Counted from the first letter of the stretch, positions 47,689 through 62,750 are shown. The stretch is 64,000 nucleotides of DNA from Coriaria nepalensis (GCA_027186245.1 CP114485.1:5704001-5768000), one strand, 5' to 3'. Notes: generated by a model from the letters alone, not told the origin. A program made the numbers and translations.

Positions 47689-50600
47689 TCATATTTTAAC
47701 TTTAGGTGTTCTTCTTTGGGAATTTGCACATATAAAAAAGAGTATAAAGAGTAAGACAGCAGTCATAACCACCGAGAACACTTTCGAGAGCATAATGCTG
47801 TAAGAATAGTTGAAGCTTCCCCACCAATCCTGCAAGTCATATGAACAAAGTCTCCGATGATAAAAGATCAATCTGACCATGTTTTGTTAAGACATCTCGG
47901 GGATGTAGAAACTTACTTGGACAACAAGTTTCTGTCTTGCATGTTCATGCTGCTTGGCAAAGATTGCCCGAGCATGCTCGTAAAGCTCCAAATCAAGGTA
48001 ATTCAATGATCTAATCTGCTGTAGAACCACTTCAGAGACCTTGAGCCGCGCCTATAATTCAGTTACCAAAGGGTCGATTATAAATAGTAAAAGAAAAAAA
48101 ACCATCTCTGATTCTCCACATAACTCAATTTAGAGGCTGTGACTTTTTTTTTTTTCCGGTTTAAGTTTATGATTTTACCTCTTTCGAAAAGTTTGCAGGA
48201 GAGATTCTCTTTAAAGAAGCGGTGCGCCTCTGTGATTGGCTCTTTCGTAAGGAAGAAATGCAGCCTTCATAAGCTTTCATGAGTTCTTTCACAGTCATCT
48301 AGTATAGAGAAGCAAAGTAGCAAAGTATCAACCCAACATCTTCATTAACAATAATAGACATTTTACATGTAAATCAACAACTTACATCTTCTTTTCTTGC
48401 TCCAACGTCTTTGGAGACGGTGGTATTTTGATCCAACATGCCATTACTCTGTCGCTCAAGCAGAAGACAGTAAGGAAGCCATTTTAGTAGATATCTTGTC
48501 TTTACTTAAGATCAGGATTTTTCCACTGCTTACCTTATCATCTTGATTTGCAAGATCAGGATGAGAAACCAAGGAACCCTGATCTGTAACCCAAATAGAG
48601 AAATTAGATAAAAGTCTTGATTAACCTAAATAACTCGAATATAAGTGTTATATAACCCATATATTATTAACAATAAATGGTTTACAGACCGTAGATGCCC
48701 ATAGAAATAACACTCATCAAAATACATATATAGCCATCATAATGGAAAAGAAGCACCAGGAAATAAGTGCTCGTTGGAAAAGAAGGAAAATCCAATCTGT
48801 AACCTGATTTGTTGTCAGCTACACTGTCCACACTAACATTTGCTTCTCTCAACTGTGAAATCACCTGAGCACCTACCATGTCAGCAAAGAGTGTTGCAGA
48901 TTCACGGTGTTCCTCTGTTAGACCAACATATAACATTTCATCCAACCTCTTCTGCAAAGATTTACAAGTATCTACCGTGATTGAAATCATAAGGAAGAAA
49001 AAACAAAAAAAACAAAAAAGGAAGGTATCAGGCACAATAATCTGTTAAACAAATTCACAACTTTTCGTAGTCTATTTACCTTTGCAACTTGAAGAACATG
49101 TTGGCCAAGAATCTTATACTTTTGAACACAGTTACGAACTTCATGTGATTCTGCTAGGTATGAATTATTAGTCAATCCAGCAACCTGATATTTCTAACTG
49201 TTAATAGAGATTTTTAGACAGTGAAGTAGTGACTGATTGATAGAATTCAAGCAATACTACCTGGAATGTAGCTCCATTGTGAACAATCTCATGAGCTATG
49301 GGATCGTTAATGTATTCATGTAATGGCATAGAAACTTCATCCATATCGTATGAATCATTGTCCTTAACTTCAGTTAAATGACTACGTCTCCTAGCATCTC
49401 TCTGTCCATAAAAGTCATGATGAGTAATAAAACTACTAACAGATCAGACTATTAGGAAAGAGATGAACTAAATGATACCAACAACACATACTACAAAAGA
49501 GGGCCTGATTCATTTACTTTCCTGAATCAATGAAATATAATGAAATGTCCAGCACTCCAGACTCGTTAATTTATTAAGCAATTATGTGAGTTCAATTAGA
49601 GTTTCTAACTCTTCCAAACAAGAGACTTCGAGATCATGCATTATATATTCTCAAACTCTGGTATGAGCCTTTAATACTAAATAAGAAAATTCATGAAGAT
49701 TGATCGCTTCTATTTATTTATATTTTTCCATTTAGTGTAATCTATTATATTATATTCTGGCTACATCTCAAAGTAGGGGCGTGTAGATACATACATCATC
49801 CACAGTTGGAGATCTAGAGACCATAAAGTACAGAAAATCAATAAAAACAATGACCGTTAGATACAAATGCAGAATAGCACCAGATGCAAACTGAAAACTA
49901 ATTGAAAAATTCCATCAAGCAGTTTCTGAAATACATACTCGAGCAAATAGGTCTTCCCTCATCCAAGGAACCAGATACTTCCATGGCCAAATATCCAGTG
50001 TACTCACTCCTTTAGACTTGCTACGCAAGCGTCCAGCCATTTGTGTTGCAGAAGTTAAGTTAGGATGCATTAAAAACCTTCCAGCTACCTCTATTGAAAA
50101 TTCATAAGTACTAAACACACGGTCTACTGGATTCCTAAGTATTGTCACCATTGAAGTTCTCTCCTTGGGGAGTTTGTACATCATGCTATAATCATCATGA
50201 GTAACTAACAATCTGCACTTTGTCTTGCTGCCAAAAAAAATAAGCAGATATCAGGTCTCTACTCTAATTCCTTACATTTTCCATGAACAGTTAGTAGCAT
50301 CATGGTGCTCCAAGCAATAAGTTTACTATATTCACCCAGCTGGGAAACTAATAAATGATAACAGTTTAAATTCAAAAGTGAGTGTGTGAATAAGAGAGAC
50401 AAATGAAGGAGGAAGGAGGGGTTGGGAATGAGGTGTCATGCCGCATTTTCTTGACTGGCCAACTCTCTTCCTAATTTTTTTTTCAACGATTCTTCTGGAA
50501 AATAAGTTGTATATGAAGTCAGTTAGTCCAAGTTTTTAAATCAATGAATTAAAACATAATCATCAGCTACCCATATTGAAACTGCCAAATTTTTGTTTCT

Positions 50601-51466
50601 ACTATTACCCTATCCATTCGGATTACGAAAATCTCAAAATTTTAGTTCAATCATCAAGTCTGCATAAAAGTAAACTTATCACAGCACAAATTATGTCGCA
50701 GCTAGTAGTGATAATTTGCAACTAAATCTCAGAATGTTTATGATCATATATTCCCACGAGTAAAATGATATTGGAAAAAAGAATATATAGCACAAATGTA
50801 GCGCGACAAAAGATGATACTCCTCATAATCTTTATATAAACAAAAGACGAATTATACCTAGGATCAAAACGAAGCCTGTCATAAGAACGGGGGCATTCCT
50901 GAGAGCTTGGATACAACTTTCTCAAGAAGCTACGAGTACAAAAGAAAGACAGAAGTATGGATTTATATGTATTTTTTTTCTAGAGAAAGAAATTCTTGAA
51001 AGACTAGTCTGCAAAAGAATTACCAATGGAAGTATGTTCTTCCTCCTGTTCTAGGGACGTGAAGAAAAAAAAGCAAGTCCTGCAATGTGTGTTTGTCTTC
51101 ATTACCTTTTCGAAGAAGAGAGGAGAATGACCACTTTTTTACAACTCTTTCACAGCGCCCAAAATCGCTTTCACTAGCGCAGACATTTACTAGCAAGAAA
51201 GCTGTTGAATAATCGAGAGAACCATAGGAATCAGTTCTACTTAGCAGTTCAAGAAAAATCAAGAGGGGGAAACAGTGTAATAATAAAATTTCCCATATTA
51301 CAGTTTCAGGACATGCCAGTGTAAGGTTCCAATTTTGTTTTTTTGTTTTTTTTTTTTTTTGAGGCCATAGGTTCCCATTTGGTAGCAACCAAATTAAATG
51401 TCAAGGGTACATACCCAATCCAAGAAGTATCAAACTCAACACAGAAAATTTTGGGGCAGAATCCAT
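47689..51466 (-). CDS. TPST: Tyrosylprotein sulfotransferase (plant type)
   Basis: Predicted 497-aa Golgi enzyme that transfers sulfate from PAPS to tyrosines of peptide hormones such as PSK, PSY, RGF/GLV and CIF (family knowledge). Exons on the minus strand: 51466-51415, 51201-51024, 50929-50858, 50227-49939, 49401-49261, 49184-49080, 48951-48804, 48583-48534, 48448-48386, 48298-48179, 48051-47917, 47829-47689; GT-AG and in frame to TGA. Residues 1-26 are a signal peptide (MDSAPKFSVLSLILLGLAF). Residues 65-77, HVPRTGGRTYFHC, form the 5'-phosphosulfate-binding loop. TILRNPVDRVFSTYEF is the second PAPS-binding block. STLDIWPWKYLVPWMREDLF and MLYVGLTEEHRES are plant-TPST hallmarks. A C-terminal membrane segment at 468-486 and a basic tail (QRRTPKVKI) fit the type I topology of Arabidopsis TPST (500 aa). 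Confidence 0.95.
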
Positions 51467-53220
51467 ATACACCTCGGCCCTGAGAAACCACATCAAAATA
51501 ACAAGGTAAAATATAAACGCAAACAGTTACAGTATCAGAAAACGCGACAGAAAGTACTCAAAGGAGATACTGTTTTATTAACCTTTTATATATAAAAAAG
51601 ACTCCGATTGAAAGAAGTGATTACAAAAAATTTCATGTGTAATAAAACAATGATAAAAGAAATCTCAACAACCAAAATTTCCAATTCTCAGTTTAAGCTC
51701 CATTAACTTAGAGAAGTAACATTAGCTCATTAGATCAACTTAAAACTAACTTAGAGGAATGTTATCTCTTCGATTAGCTTATCAAGCCAAGAAAACCACT
51801 TTACCGGTGAGGGAAAAAGAAAGTCCAACAATCAATTTTCCATCGTTAAGAAATTAGAAAAGAAATTTCAAGCAATTCGTACAGAAACTACTATCAGCAA
51901 CAACAAAAGCGAATACCTTCAGAAAACGAAGGACGACAACCAGAGATTCTCAAATTCACGAACCGAGAAAAAAAGAAAGCGCGACAACGGAAGGGAGAAA
52001 TGGGAGCGATTTCGGTGATCTCGAGCTCATAAATGATCGAAATCCAGCAGGCAGCAGATACCCAAAATTGTACAGACCTCGCGGTGGATCAGAGGCCTCA
52101 CTCCTTAAAAGACACTTTTTCCGTCCCAACAATTTTCTCGGCAACCAAACGCGCATAGAAAACAGTAAAAGATCGTTCGTCTTTTTTCTTGAATTTTCGC
52201 GGGGGTTTGAAATTGCCTCTAGTTTTCGGGAGGGGCAAAAAAGTTGTTTGTTTCATGCTCTTGAAAACAGAGCATTTTGATACAGAGGGGCAAAATAGTA
52301 AAATGGGGAGAATGAAATTAACCCAAAAAAGAAAGTAATTAAATATTAATAACTATAATTAAATACAATACAAAAAGCCACATAATAACACAATATAAAT
52401 GTTAGATTCCTTAAATATAATTTTTTAGGTTTTTTTTTTTTTTTTTGGTAATATCAACTAATCACAATCTAAATATTAGATTCATATATTATATTATCAT
52501 CACATTAAACATATATATATATATATATAATTATAATCACTTAATAATATATGATAGACTTGAGTAAAAAATATTAATGTAGGAAATTATGGAAGCACTA
52601 ATTAAAAATAATAAATTAGTATTATTATAAGGATTAGTGGTGGTTCCACCACTTCCCCACTATCAATATTCACGATTTTCAATGGCCCAATGGGTGTAAA
52701 ACCCATTACCACTGTGGTTATATGCATGCATGTGACAGTGTTGTCCGAGGAGACCTTGTCGACCTGTCGTGTTGATCTCTCTCTCTTACTTTGTTCTTTA
52801 ATGCTCTACAACCGTGTATTGTCGGATTTTCTTTTATAAATATTTTCTCTGAAACAAAAACTCATCTTTATTATTATTATTTTTTCGTCCCTAAAATTTA
52901 AAAATGTTACATTTCATTTTTTAAAGTTGATTTTAATCCCTAACAACTTACATTTGATTCATTTTCGTCCACACTTCTCTGCCGTTTGAGAGATGGAATT
53001 ATGTTTATATCAAAGAATAAACATTAATAAGGAATGAATGGCATTCTTTACAGTCATGGATTCTTATCAAGTATTGTGATTTTGTTAAAATTAAAATTTC
53101 AACCCCTGCAAAATTATTTGCACATCTTGCAGACCTAATAGAACTATCAATAATTCTTATGATAGATAGTACGTATGTTTTGCAAACCATACCCTATATA
53201 TTCAAGGCGGAAACAAGAAT
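51467..53220. other. Between the TPST and EDR2-like genes
   Basis: 51467-52260 is of balanced composition and holds the presumed TPST 5' leader (there may be a 5'-UTR intron with a first exon near 52000-52100). 52270-52620 is AT-rich with an (AT)n run at 52510-52528. The segment 52700-53220 is the downstream side of the EDR2-like gene. No further gene is supported. Confidence 0.45.
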
Positions 53221-56200
53221 CTACATATTTTTCAAGTCTTTGACTAAAACTGACTTCGATGCATCTAGATGATTGAGACGGCAAGTTCCCAGAAGATACT
53301 CCGGCAGCTCCTCTGGCGTGTTTGCCTGTCCAGACAAACATTACCCAGTTTATGTGAAGGAAATATCAAGACATGTTTTAAAATACATTTTCTAATAGAA
53401 ATAATAATAACAGCAATAATGATCATGATAATACGTTTTTCTTTTTCTTTTTTTTTTCTTTTTTTTTCTCTTTTTTTTTCACCTGTATTAAAAAGGCCAT
53501 TTCAATCACCAGATTGTTAAGATATCCGAGAACGAGATTGACCACACCCCGTGCCACTGTTGATGATCCGATATCAACTCCGAGCTAGCAAATATTAGCC
53601 ATACATCTTATGAGCAAATATTTTAGTTCATAAATACTCACCTTATAAAGTAGATAAAGTAACATTAACAATGTGTACAGCTTAAGGTACATCCTAATTC
53701 ACTTAAAATTAGACTTTTAATAAAATTTGGCCCTAACGAGCTTTTTATGAGCCAAAACTGGATTTTGTGTGCACAAATAAGATTTTCTATCTCAAACTGG
53801 CATTTGTAACGCATACCCAAATGCACCACTAGTGCCTTTTTTTTTCTTTTTTTCAAGCCAAATGCACTAAAAGAGGAAAACTGAATCTTAGAATGGAAAC
53901 AGAATTTCAATCGCCGAACCAACCGGATCCTATTCAATGAGAGTAGAATTTAGAATGGGAGGGAGCATAAAATCTCAAAACCTTTCACAAACTTACCTCT
54001 ATATAGTTCTTCCCACAAAAATAATTCATTTCTAGCGCTTGACCGATAAGGCATGCTTTCTTTCCCACACTCTGCTTAACTATCCATGAACCCTACAAAA
54101 AGGAATGTAGACACTTGAGAACCCTCTTGAGACATGAATAAATCTTTTTATTAACGGACTAACCTTGGATATGTAAGGTATAAGCTTAAATCTTGAATTT
54201 CTAAAAGCATCGTCCCCATTGATAAAACTCTCGAGCAAGGGTGAATCTTTCACAGGAACAGTCATCATGTAATATAACACTAGGCTATAAGTCGTTGAAC
54301 CTGGGACCTGAGTTCGTAGAAATGATGATGAATATTAGTACATGTTAAAGGTTAGTGTGAAAGGGAGTTTAAAACTTCAACATGATCGAATGAGTAAAGG
54401 AGTGCAGCTTTTCTTTACCTGTATGTTTATGATGAAGAAGTATTCCGGCCCACCTTTTGCTGCATATTTCTGAACAAAAATGCTCATGAACAAATGTTTT
54501 GAGTTAATTTTTTTTTTTCTCGCAATCATAAATTTGAAGACTAGATCAATGAGAAATGATGATAAACCTGAACAAAGCTTCCAGGGCGGCCTCCAATATC
54601 ATCTTCACGCTTGTTAGATTTTAACCAATCAGCAGCAACCATTTTCATCAAGGTGCCTTTTGCCTTGACCTAGAAAGGAACATCAATAAAACAATCATTG
54701 TTAGAAGACAATAATATATTAAGGCCACTCGGTCAGAAAAGAGAAAAAGAGTAGAAGGGTAGTAAGCTGAGTAAGATATAAATAAGCTTAATCAAGTACT
54801 AATAATGATGTCATCTGTAACACCTTTTTACGGTCTTCAAGATAATTATATCCACGGATTAGATAAGTAGAAGGGTCTGAAGAGGTCCAACTACAAGGTA
54901 GTGAACAGGACGGATCTTTTACAAGAGTGGACCCACAGCAGCAAGAGAGGTTATCCTCCCTTGCCATCTCTTGTAAGTCCACATATCCCCTCTTATGAAC
55001 TGCACCAAATCAAAGAAATTTTAAGAAAAGAAGACAAAAAAACAAAAAACCCCACTTGAAAGCATTAATTCTCATCAAGATTTTAATTCCAGTGTTCAAA
55101 TCCTAAATTGATATTACCGGCAAGATCATGCAATCGTTTCACAAAACCTGAACTAGATGATTTTGATTGTCGTGTATCCTGCAAAAAATAAAAAATATAA
55201 ATGAATAAATAAATATCCACTTTAGCAAATTCCAGTTTGACAATTGCTTGAGCAAATATTGGATCTAACTAAGTTTTAAAACAAGCATGCACCTGGGTAT
55301 ACTCATCTGGACAAAGTTCTGGGGTCCAACTATTTTCCATACGATCACAATCGGAAGACTCTGGAACATCAAAGAACTCATCAGCTGCATCATTCAAGCT
55401 AGCAAGACTTGCCCTTTCAGAAGGCATTTTATCTTCTTCTCTATCTACATTTTCCTTAGTTCGAGCCTCAATTTTGTTCTCCTCGTCATTCTGGTGTACC
55501 TTAGCATTCCTCGTTAATTCTATTGATGAAGCATTAGAAGTTGTACAATCTCCTGCTTTTGCGCTAAACATTTCTCGCAGCGCTACAATTATTAATAAAA
55601 AATATCAGTATGAAGACATGGTAAATCACAAAATAAGGATGAAGTTCTAATTAATGAGTATAGAAATACCAGCAACTCTTCCAAGCATCTGGATTGTTAT
55701 GGAACGGGCCGAGGAAGTTATTAGATAAGATTTCCAGAATTTCCAATCTATAGCAAGCATGTGCTTTACAACTGATTGTTTTCCTTGATTCGTTGGTGAT
55801 ATAACATACCCTCCACCTAGACAAGGTAGTCATTTTCATTCTCTTATTAGCACACTTCAGTGGCTTTTTAAAAATAAATAGTGCTAAGATCAGAAGCCCG
55901 TGTAGTTGACGAATTTATATTATCTAAATTTAAGCATACATTACTTTTGAGGCAGGCACGGATGTAGCCCTTTTGAGGTGGGCACTTCTTGTGAAACACA
56001 GAATGGTACAGAATAACTGTGGCAGCAAAAAATAATAATAATAATAACAAGAATAATATGTTTATGATAAAGATTTCCTCAATGATTCTTCTAATATTAC
56101 AAACCATATGTTCCACCATCTTCCCTTCTCCAATAACGCTGCAATAACAGATCTCTTCGTTTCATCCCCCTGCATAAATAAAACAGGCGAAAAAAGAAAA

Positions 56201-58416
56201 GAAAGTTAAAAAATCTAACACTTTGAAAGGTGAAGCCCAAAATCTATTATAGATATAGAAGTTCGATTCTGACCAAGGTAACCAATCATGATACAACTGC
56301 TTATGAATGATATCCGTGTGACCATCAAGATGCTCCACCAAGCTGCCCTTGTAGAAACAGAAGTCCCATCTGCTTTTTTAAAAAACAGGATTAATATATA
56401 CATATCTAGTTTTTTTTCCCTATTTCCTTACTTTGTGAAAAATAACTTGACAGTCTAAGCACAAATTTGGAAAAGACAAATAAGAAAACTGCAGTTTAGA
56501 GAGACTAGTCAAACTTACTCTGATCTTGAGGGACCAAGTGACATAAGAGTCCGAAAAATAGCTTCTGAAGTTCCCTCGACAATACCCACAGCCATTACAG
56601 CCGGGTGATCATCCCACTACACAAAATATTGGGAACAGACTTAACACAAACTGTGTTGACATTTTATCAAAATGTCATTAAACATAAACCCAACCAACCT
56701 TCCTACGAGAATCTCTATCTTTTGCTTCTTTAAATAGCCTTAGACCTGCACAAAATCCACGGTCTCAAATTGGTGTTTAAGCTATAGAGACCCATAAAAC
56801 ATGCAAGTTGATGAAACTTACCATTCTGGCAACCAAAGATCGTCCAAGAAGAAGGTGCGACCACATCAGATGTCCCAGGATCCTGTGTGGAGGAGCAACG
56901 AGTCCAGTCTATAGAGCTAGAGTGACTTATCCTACTAGAACCAATTAATCTGTATGTAATAAAACTCTTTTTTTAATAACCAAAAATCAACAATTAGAAA
57001 AAAATCACAACTCTTCATCTCAATTTTGGGGGCGGTGCATTTTGTTCATACTTTGAAACATGTATTTTAGTTAAATTACGAAGTAAATGGGATCAATGTT
57101 CTAGTATTATGGACCCAAACTGGAGATTCAAAAGCTTAACCAGACGAAACCTCATAATCAGATTAGCCAAAGGAAAAAAGAGAGTGAAAGTGAATAATGG
57201 AACATACCTAAATGGCTGCCATCTATTTTTTGAACAGCTCAGCACATTGTCTCCAGGATATGGACCATCCTACATAAGTCACCAGCGTCATCATCTTATC
57301 TTAGTATTGCATTTCTATGAAACGAAAGATGAATAAATTTTGCAGTTTATCAACCTTTAGAGCTGCTTCCTGAAAGGATTGGATCCATCTCGCTGCTTCC
57401 TCAGGACTACTTGCTCCTAACTGTAATTGTTAAGAAAAATGCAATATCATCTCATTCCTTGCTTACTAATAAGCCCTTTTTCAGCACATTATATAATCCT
57501 AAAGAAATGCTAAGGACTGAAAATGTTAACCAAGAAGCATAAGTTTGAAGAAATTGAGGACCAGTGTCACACCTTAAGCTGATCATTGTGATTTGAAGTA
57601 TTGTAAAGTGTGAATATGAAGAAGACCTGCAAGTTTACATACATGACTTGTGTCAAACAATCAGATTGATCGCAAACTAAATAAATAAAATAAAAACATA
57701 AAACCAAAGAATTACATTCAAAGCATGATATGTTCATACTTTTCTATGAATGCTCTCTCTCCCATTGTCCGTAACTCGAATGCATGAGTCCAGAATTGCG
57801 CTTTTCACTGGATTCTGACAAAAATAATACTAATAATAATAAGTAACAATAATCATTTCATCACTAGTGATGACTAAAATTAGAAAACACGATTTGCATT
57901 TCATAGTAAACAAAACAAATACGAGTGAGATTGCGAAGCATTTAACAAACTCCAGTTTGAATCAGTTTTAACAAACCATAAATCTGAATTAAGCAGTTTC
58001 TTAGTCAAGCCCAAATCCGTTCAAAAATCAGTTTGACACACAATTAAACCAAAATTCACTTCCCCAAACTGAACTTTCTCAAACTCGTCTGAGAAACACT
58101 AACACAACGCAGCTCAAACCCATGCACTTAAAAAATTCCTTAAAACCATGAATTGAGAGTTCGATATTCCTTAAAACCAGTAATAGTTCTAAGTAGTATA
58201 CATCCACCATTAAAAAGCAAAAGCATAATCAGTAGACAAGAAGGGGGTTATGATTTAACGAACCTCATTATTAGAAACGGGAACGGACTTGAAGCATTTG
58301 AGGTGATGATCTTCTAGAACGAAGTAGCGTTTACGCGAGTGCTGCAAACCGAACCTGTAAGATCGCACGAGGTGAAGCCACCCCTCCATTCTTCCTTCAT
58401 TCTCAGAACCACCCAT
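53221..58416 (-). CDS. EDR2-like protein: PH, START and DUF1336 domains
   Basis: Predicted 729-aa lipid-binding protein like ENHANCED DISEASE RESISTANCE 2, a family linked to defence and cell-death control, with PH and START domains thought to bind lipids. Exons, minus strand: 58416-58264, 57814-57740, 57626-57573, 57420-57355, 57269-57208, 56949-56822, 56745-56699, 56616-56519, 56369-56274, 56169-56105, 56016-55945, 55816-55670, 55582-55293, 55178-55118, 54999-54824, 54669-54568, 54469-54419, 54307-54164, 54092-53997, 53584-53483, 53325-53221; all GT-AG, phases agree to TAG. PH about 8-115 (EGWLHLVRSYRFGLQHSRKR); START about 180-355 (SSWTIFGCQNGLRLFKEAKD, YKGSLVEHLDGHTDIIHKQL); acidic linker about 356-490; DUF1336 about 495-720 (VPGSTTYSLVLYYM, FINGDDAFRNSRFKLIP, LGVDIGSSTVARGVVNLVLG). 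It is closer to the shorter PH-START-DUF1336 paralogues than to EDR2 itself, judged by length and the N-terminal PH form. Confidence 0.93.
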
Positions 58417-58760
58417 TCAAGCTAACCTAAATTTCAAAGAAACCCACTTCTCCGGTCGTCGCTTTACCGATTTACGAACACGAATCCATTACGAAACGGA
58501 CTTTCAAAATTATCGGCACGGGTTATGGATGGGATAGAGAATTTTATTGCACGCCCCTCTAAATCCAACTAAAAGGATAGAGAGAGAGAGAGAACCACCA
58601 TGCCCTATTGTGCTTCAGAGAGGGATGCAAAGCCGCTGTTAAATTTCAGAGGAAGCTCTCTCTCTCTCCTTCTCCCCCTCTCTCTCTCTGGGAATTTCAC
58701 TTTTTTCTCTGGGAATTTCCTCTGTTAAAAGCAACTGAATCGGTGCCATATTTGCGACAG
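58417..58760 (-). promoter_or_regulatory. 5' leader and core promoter of the EDR2-like gene
   Basis: Between the start codon and about 58760 the DNA is of balanced composition, with GA tracts at 58581-58592 and CT tracts at 58660-58692. It contains no upstream gene. AT-rich DNA begins at about 58775. Confidence 0.45.
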
Positions 58761-61700
58761 AGATTGCCAGGCCAATTAATAATATAATAATAAATGACTT
58801 TATTACCCTTTCATTTTAAGCTTTCACTTATTCTTTTTTCCCTTTTTAATTAAGACTTTAAAAAATAAATAAATAAATAAAAAACCTTGTTTTAAAATCA
58901 TAGTGCGAGAATATTAGAGTGTCGCTTATTATTAAGATGAATTTTAAAGTAGTACGTAATGATATATTATATTATTATTTTATTTATTTTTATTTTTATT
59001 ATTATTTAATATAAAATTTAAAATATTTTTATTTATTATATTTATTCAAATTTTCACGATCTATATATAAATATATATATCATTAAAAAATAATTGGTAG
59101 ATCTTATTTTCTTTAATTAAGATAATTATAAAAGTACTGAATTCGCTTTCTAATTTTTGATAAATTTTTTAAGGAATATATATATAACGTCATCGATGTG
59201 GTTATGAAATCAGGGGTAGTATAGTAAATACTGAGTTTATATAAGACCATAGTAGAACAACAACTATAACAAAATATATTAAAAATAAGATGGGACTGCG
59301 CATTGCAGACGTGCAGTTGTGGTCATATGGTTTTAATATATATAAAAAAACAAAAACAAAATAATTATTTTAAATGGGTATTATTTTAATATGTATATTT
59401 TATTAAATTAATTTTTATTATAATTATAAATTATATTATAATATAACTATCATTTTCAACTTTAGTATTTTGATAATTTTATACGATACTCTTAATTATT
59501 TATTTATTATCAATATTTTTAAAATTATATTATTTTCTCTAAAATAATTTAAGAGATTCTCAATATTTATTTTATTATAATAATTTAATTTTTTTATTAT
59601 ATTTTACAAATATTAAATATATTCATCATTTAATAATTCATTTAAATTATTTAAACTCATGTAAGCTAGATCTTGTAGTCAAAATTATTAAATAAGTTTT
59701 TGGTAATTAATATAGAAAAATTAACTGATGAATATGATAATAATTTACTTAAATTTGTAATTTGTATTATTATAATTAAGATATATAGGAATTCGAGAAG
59801 ATTGTTGGCATTATTAGAAAGCAATTGAACGTTGAATTAGCATGCATGAACATGAGCAATCATGATCAAGCTTACACTTTATTTGTGTTTCTGGGAGTTT
59901 TTACTAAAGAAAGTTTGGTGGGACTTTTGGAATTTCAAACACTCTTAATCCGAAGTTAGTTGAATACTATTTTGATTAATTAATTATTTTAATTAATTAT
60001 ATTTTTCATAAATTTTGATACTATTTTCAATAAATTGTAAATTCAAGTGGAGATAGCAAGAGTAATTTTAGGTAATTTAACTAATAAGTTTTTGCAATTG
60101 ATTGTGAGCAGATGATCTATAAGAACAACTCTTTACTAGAAGATCGAAGCGATAAATCTAATGGTTTATTTGATTTGATTATTTTACATGAATGAGAATA
60201 ATAATAATAATTAATATAAAAAATAAAATTGAAATAAGAATGATTATTTTTTAGTATTTGTTTGGTTATATAGTGAATGAATATAAATAAAAATGAGAAT
60301 AATGATTTTTTTTTTCGTATCTGTTTAAAGAATAAATTTTATAAATACCGTAATAAATAAGAAAAAGATAATATATAATCCTAAATTTCTCGAAAAAATA
60401 TAGCATATAAGAAAAGGACTAATTAATCTTTTTTTAACGAAATGATAATGACTTGTTTATTAAATTATAATTTTTGATCGACATTATTTTTTATAATGAT
60501 TTATTCATTATTAAATATTTTTTTATCTTAAATTCTAAAATCTTTTTAATATCCTAGAGAGAAGGAGGAAAAAATTTGTAGAAGGAGGAAGCTTAAGAGA
60601 GAGATAGAGACAAATATCCTAGAGAGAGATTAGGCTAATACTTCTTCATTGCTTATATAATCACATATTTACATCATTAGTAAATGAGGCTAATTGGTCA
60701 ATCTTTACAAGTTCACCCATGCATAAAAATACATCTCGTGAAGCCTTAATCAAATCGAAATTTACCTAACCAAATCGAAAAGTAAGTGACTTAAACTTCA
60801 ATAAATTAAAAGTATGGCCATAAACCAGCCTTAGCATGCAAACTTCTGAACATGCCGAAAAGTACTGCGTAGTTGTAGCTTTTGGTAAGGAGGAAAGATG
60901 AATTTGCCTTTGCATAATCCAGATTCTCATAAGCTGCTCCAAACTTATTTCTAACACTTTGAACACCTCACAAGTGTTAAAACTAAATTGGTTTTGACAG
61001 TTTGAGATTCCAATTCGAACTCAAAATTGCAGCTGGTCATGAAGCAAAGCAGCCTTCATAAACACATTGTCATGCAAACAAGGGACTAACTTTTTTAATT
61101 CTTGTTTGATTGACATGAAACCAATTTAAGCAAGTTTGATTCGTTCAATCTAACTGCCTACATGAAAGTCAATGACATCAAATATGAAACACGAAAAGAC
61201 AACCTGTGAAACCTAATTTCTCATACGTACAAATACTTCACATTTCACAATTATAACATTAACTTCTAATTTACACGTAAATTTAAAGTAATCTTCTACT
61301 TAATATGTGCATACTGGTCTCAGATACTACGAAGAATAAAACTACGATAAACTTGAACCAAAAATAAAAAATAAAAAATTTCGCCAAAGGAACAAGAAGT
61401 TCGACAACCTAACCAGCAATAGTTTGGCTCTAGATGAGATGTAATGAGGATGGAAGTTTGCTCAAATAAGACCATTAATTATCTCTCTATTAAAGTAGAT
61501 ATTATAGAATATAAAATGGTACTGTATATACTTATTTAATCCAATGTAAACAATGCACACAACATTTACGTAAAACCTATTGCACATTTACATTTATTTT
61601 TGGGTCTAGTTAGGTTAGACGGATTCAGTTGGAAGCCAAAAAGGATTGGGACGGTCGGATCTAGTGCCAGATCCATTGATCCTGACTTGATCGACTTTTG

Positions 61701-62750
61701 CTCCACCCTACAGTATGATCTCGCCTACCAAACCAAGTTAGAAACACTCTTACCAACTGTATATTCAGGGCGGAGCCAAGAGATATATTTAGGGCAGGTA
61801 AAAAAAAAAAGTATTAATACATATACATATATAATTATTTTATAATTTATAATTTTTTAATAAGTAAATTTTTTTAAAGATAATTTTATAAATATTTAAA
61901 TTATTAATTTAAATAAAATTTGAAAATATTAGAGAAATTGGATTAAAAAAAAAGAAAAAGAAAATACTTTTAATTCACAATTTCTCATTGAAATTAAAAT
62001 TTAAAATTAATACATTTTATTACTAAGTTATTATATCTTTTCATAAAAATTATTTGAATTATAAATTTTAAATAACTTATCAACTTAATTACTAAAGTTA
62101 TCATTGGCAGTTAGGTTAGGTAGAGTTTATATAGACAGGTAGGTAACCTGACTATTCCATAGAGATTAGAATGTAACACATGTTACCCTTTTAATATAAT
62201 GTTTTTTGTTTGGTCCTACTAAATTACTAAATTCCATAGAGCACATTAAACCTTTTTTTTTTTTTTTTTCTTTCCTTGGTACAACTAATTGAAAATGAAT
62301 TATGTAGACAGATAGATGGTGTTAACTTGGACCAAAATGAGCTTGTCAAATGGAAAATAATCATATAATTGCATATTATTTTAATCCACTTCACCCTTTC
62401 ATTATGAGCACTGATCTTGCTAGCCAATTGATGCTTACTGATATAGTGGTGATTAGTGACGTTTGAAAAAAGAAAGAAGGAAGCAAAATACTGTTGAAAA
62501 GAATGGTAATAAATTAATGTGGTATCTTAAAATTATCAGCCAATCTATTACAAAGAAAGATATGAATCTAAGAAAATTTCTCTCATAAACACTACTAATT
62601 TTTCTATAAGCCCTGCGGCCTTGAGAGAAAGCTGGGGCAAACACCTCTCAAAACACTGATCAAGTTCAGACATGTATAGGAGGAGGAGCTGTTGTATCTT
62701 GTTTTTTTTTTTTTTTTTCTCTTCTTCTTTTACCTTTTTCGGGAGAATTT
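58761..62750. other. Long intergenic region, no recognisable gene
   Basis: 58770-60560 is very AT-rich. 60550-60640 has two copies of ATATCCTAGAGAGA about 67 bp apart. 60640-61800 is of more balanced composition but shows no frame with family features; a 66-codon frame on the minus strand (60966-60766) is not recognised. TTCAGGGCGGAGCCAAGAG near 61768 resembles words often seen at plant transposon ends. 62650-62750 is the probable 3' UTR of the DUF707 gene, with a long T run (62702-62718). Confidence 0.45.

Noticed and set aside
61760..61800. Word TTCAGGGCGGAGCCAAGAG resembling transposon termini
   Set aside because: No matching inverted terminal repeat or target duplication could be found by eye within the flanks.
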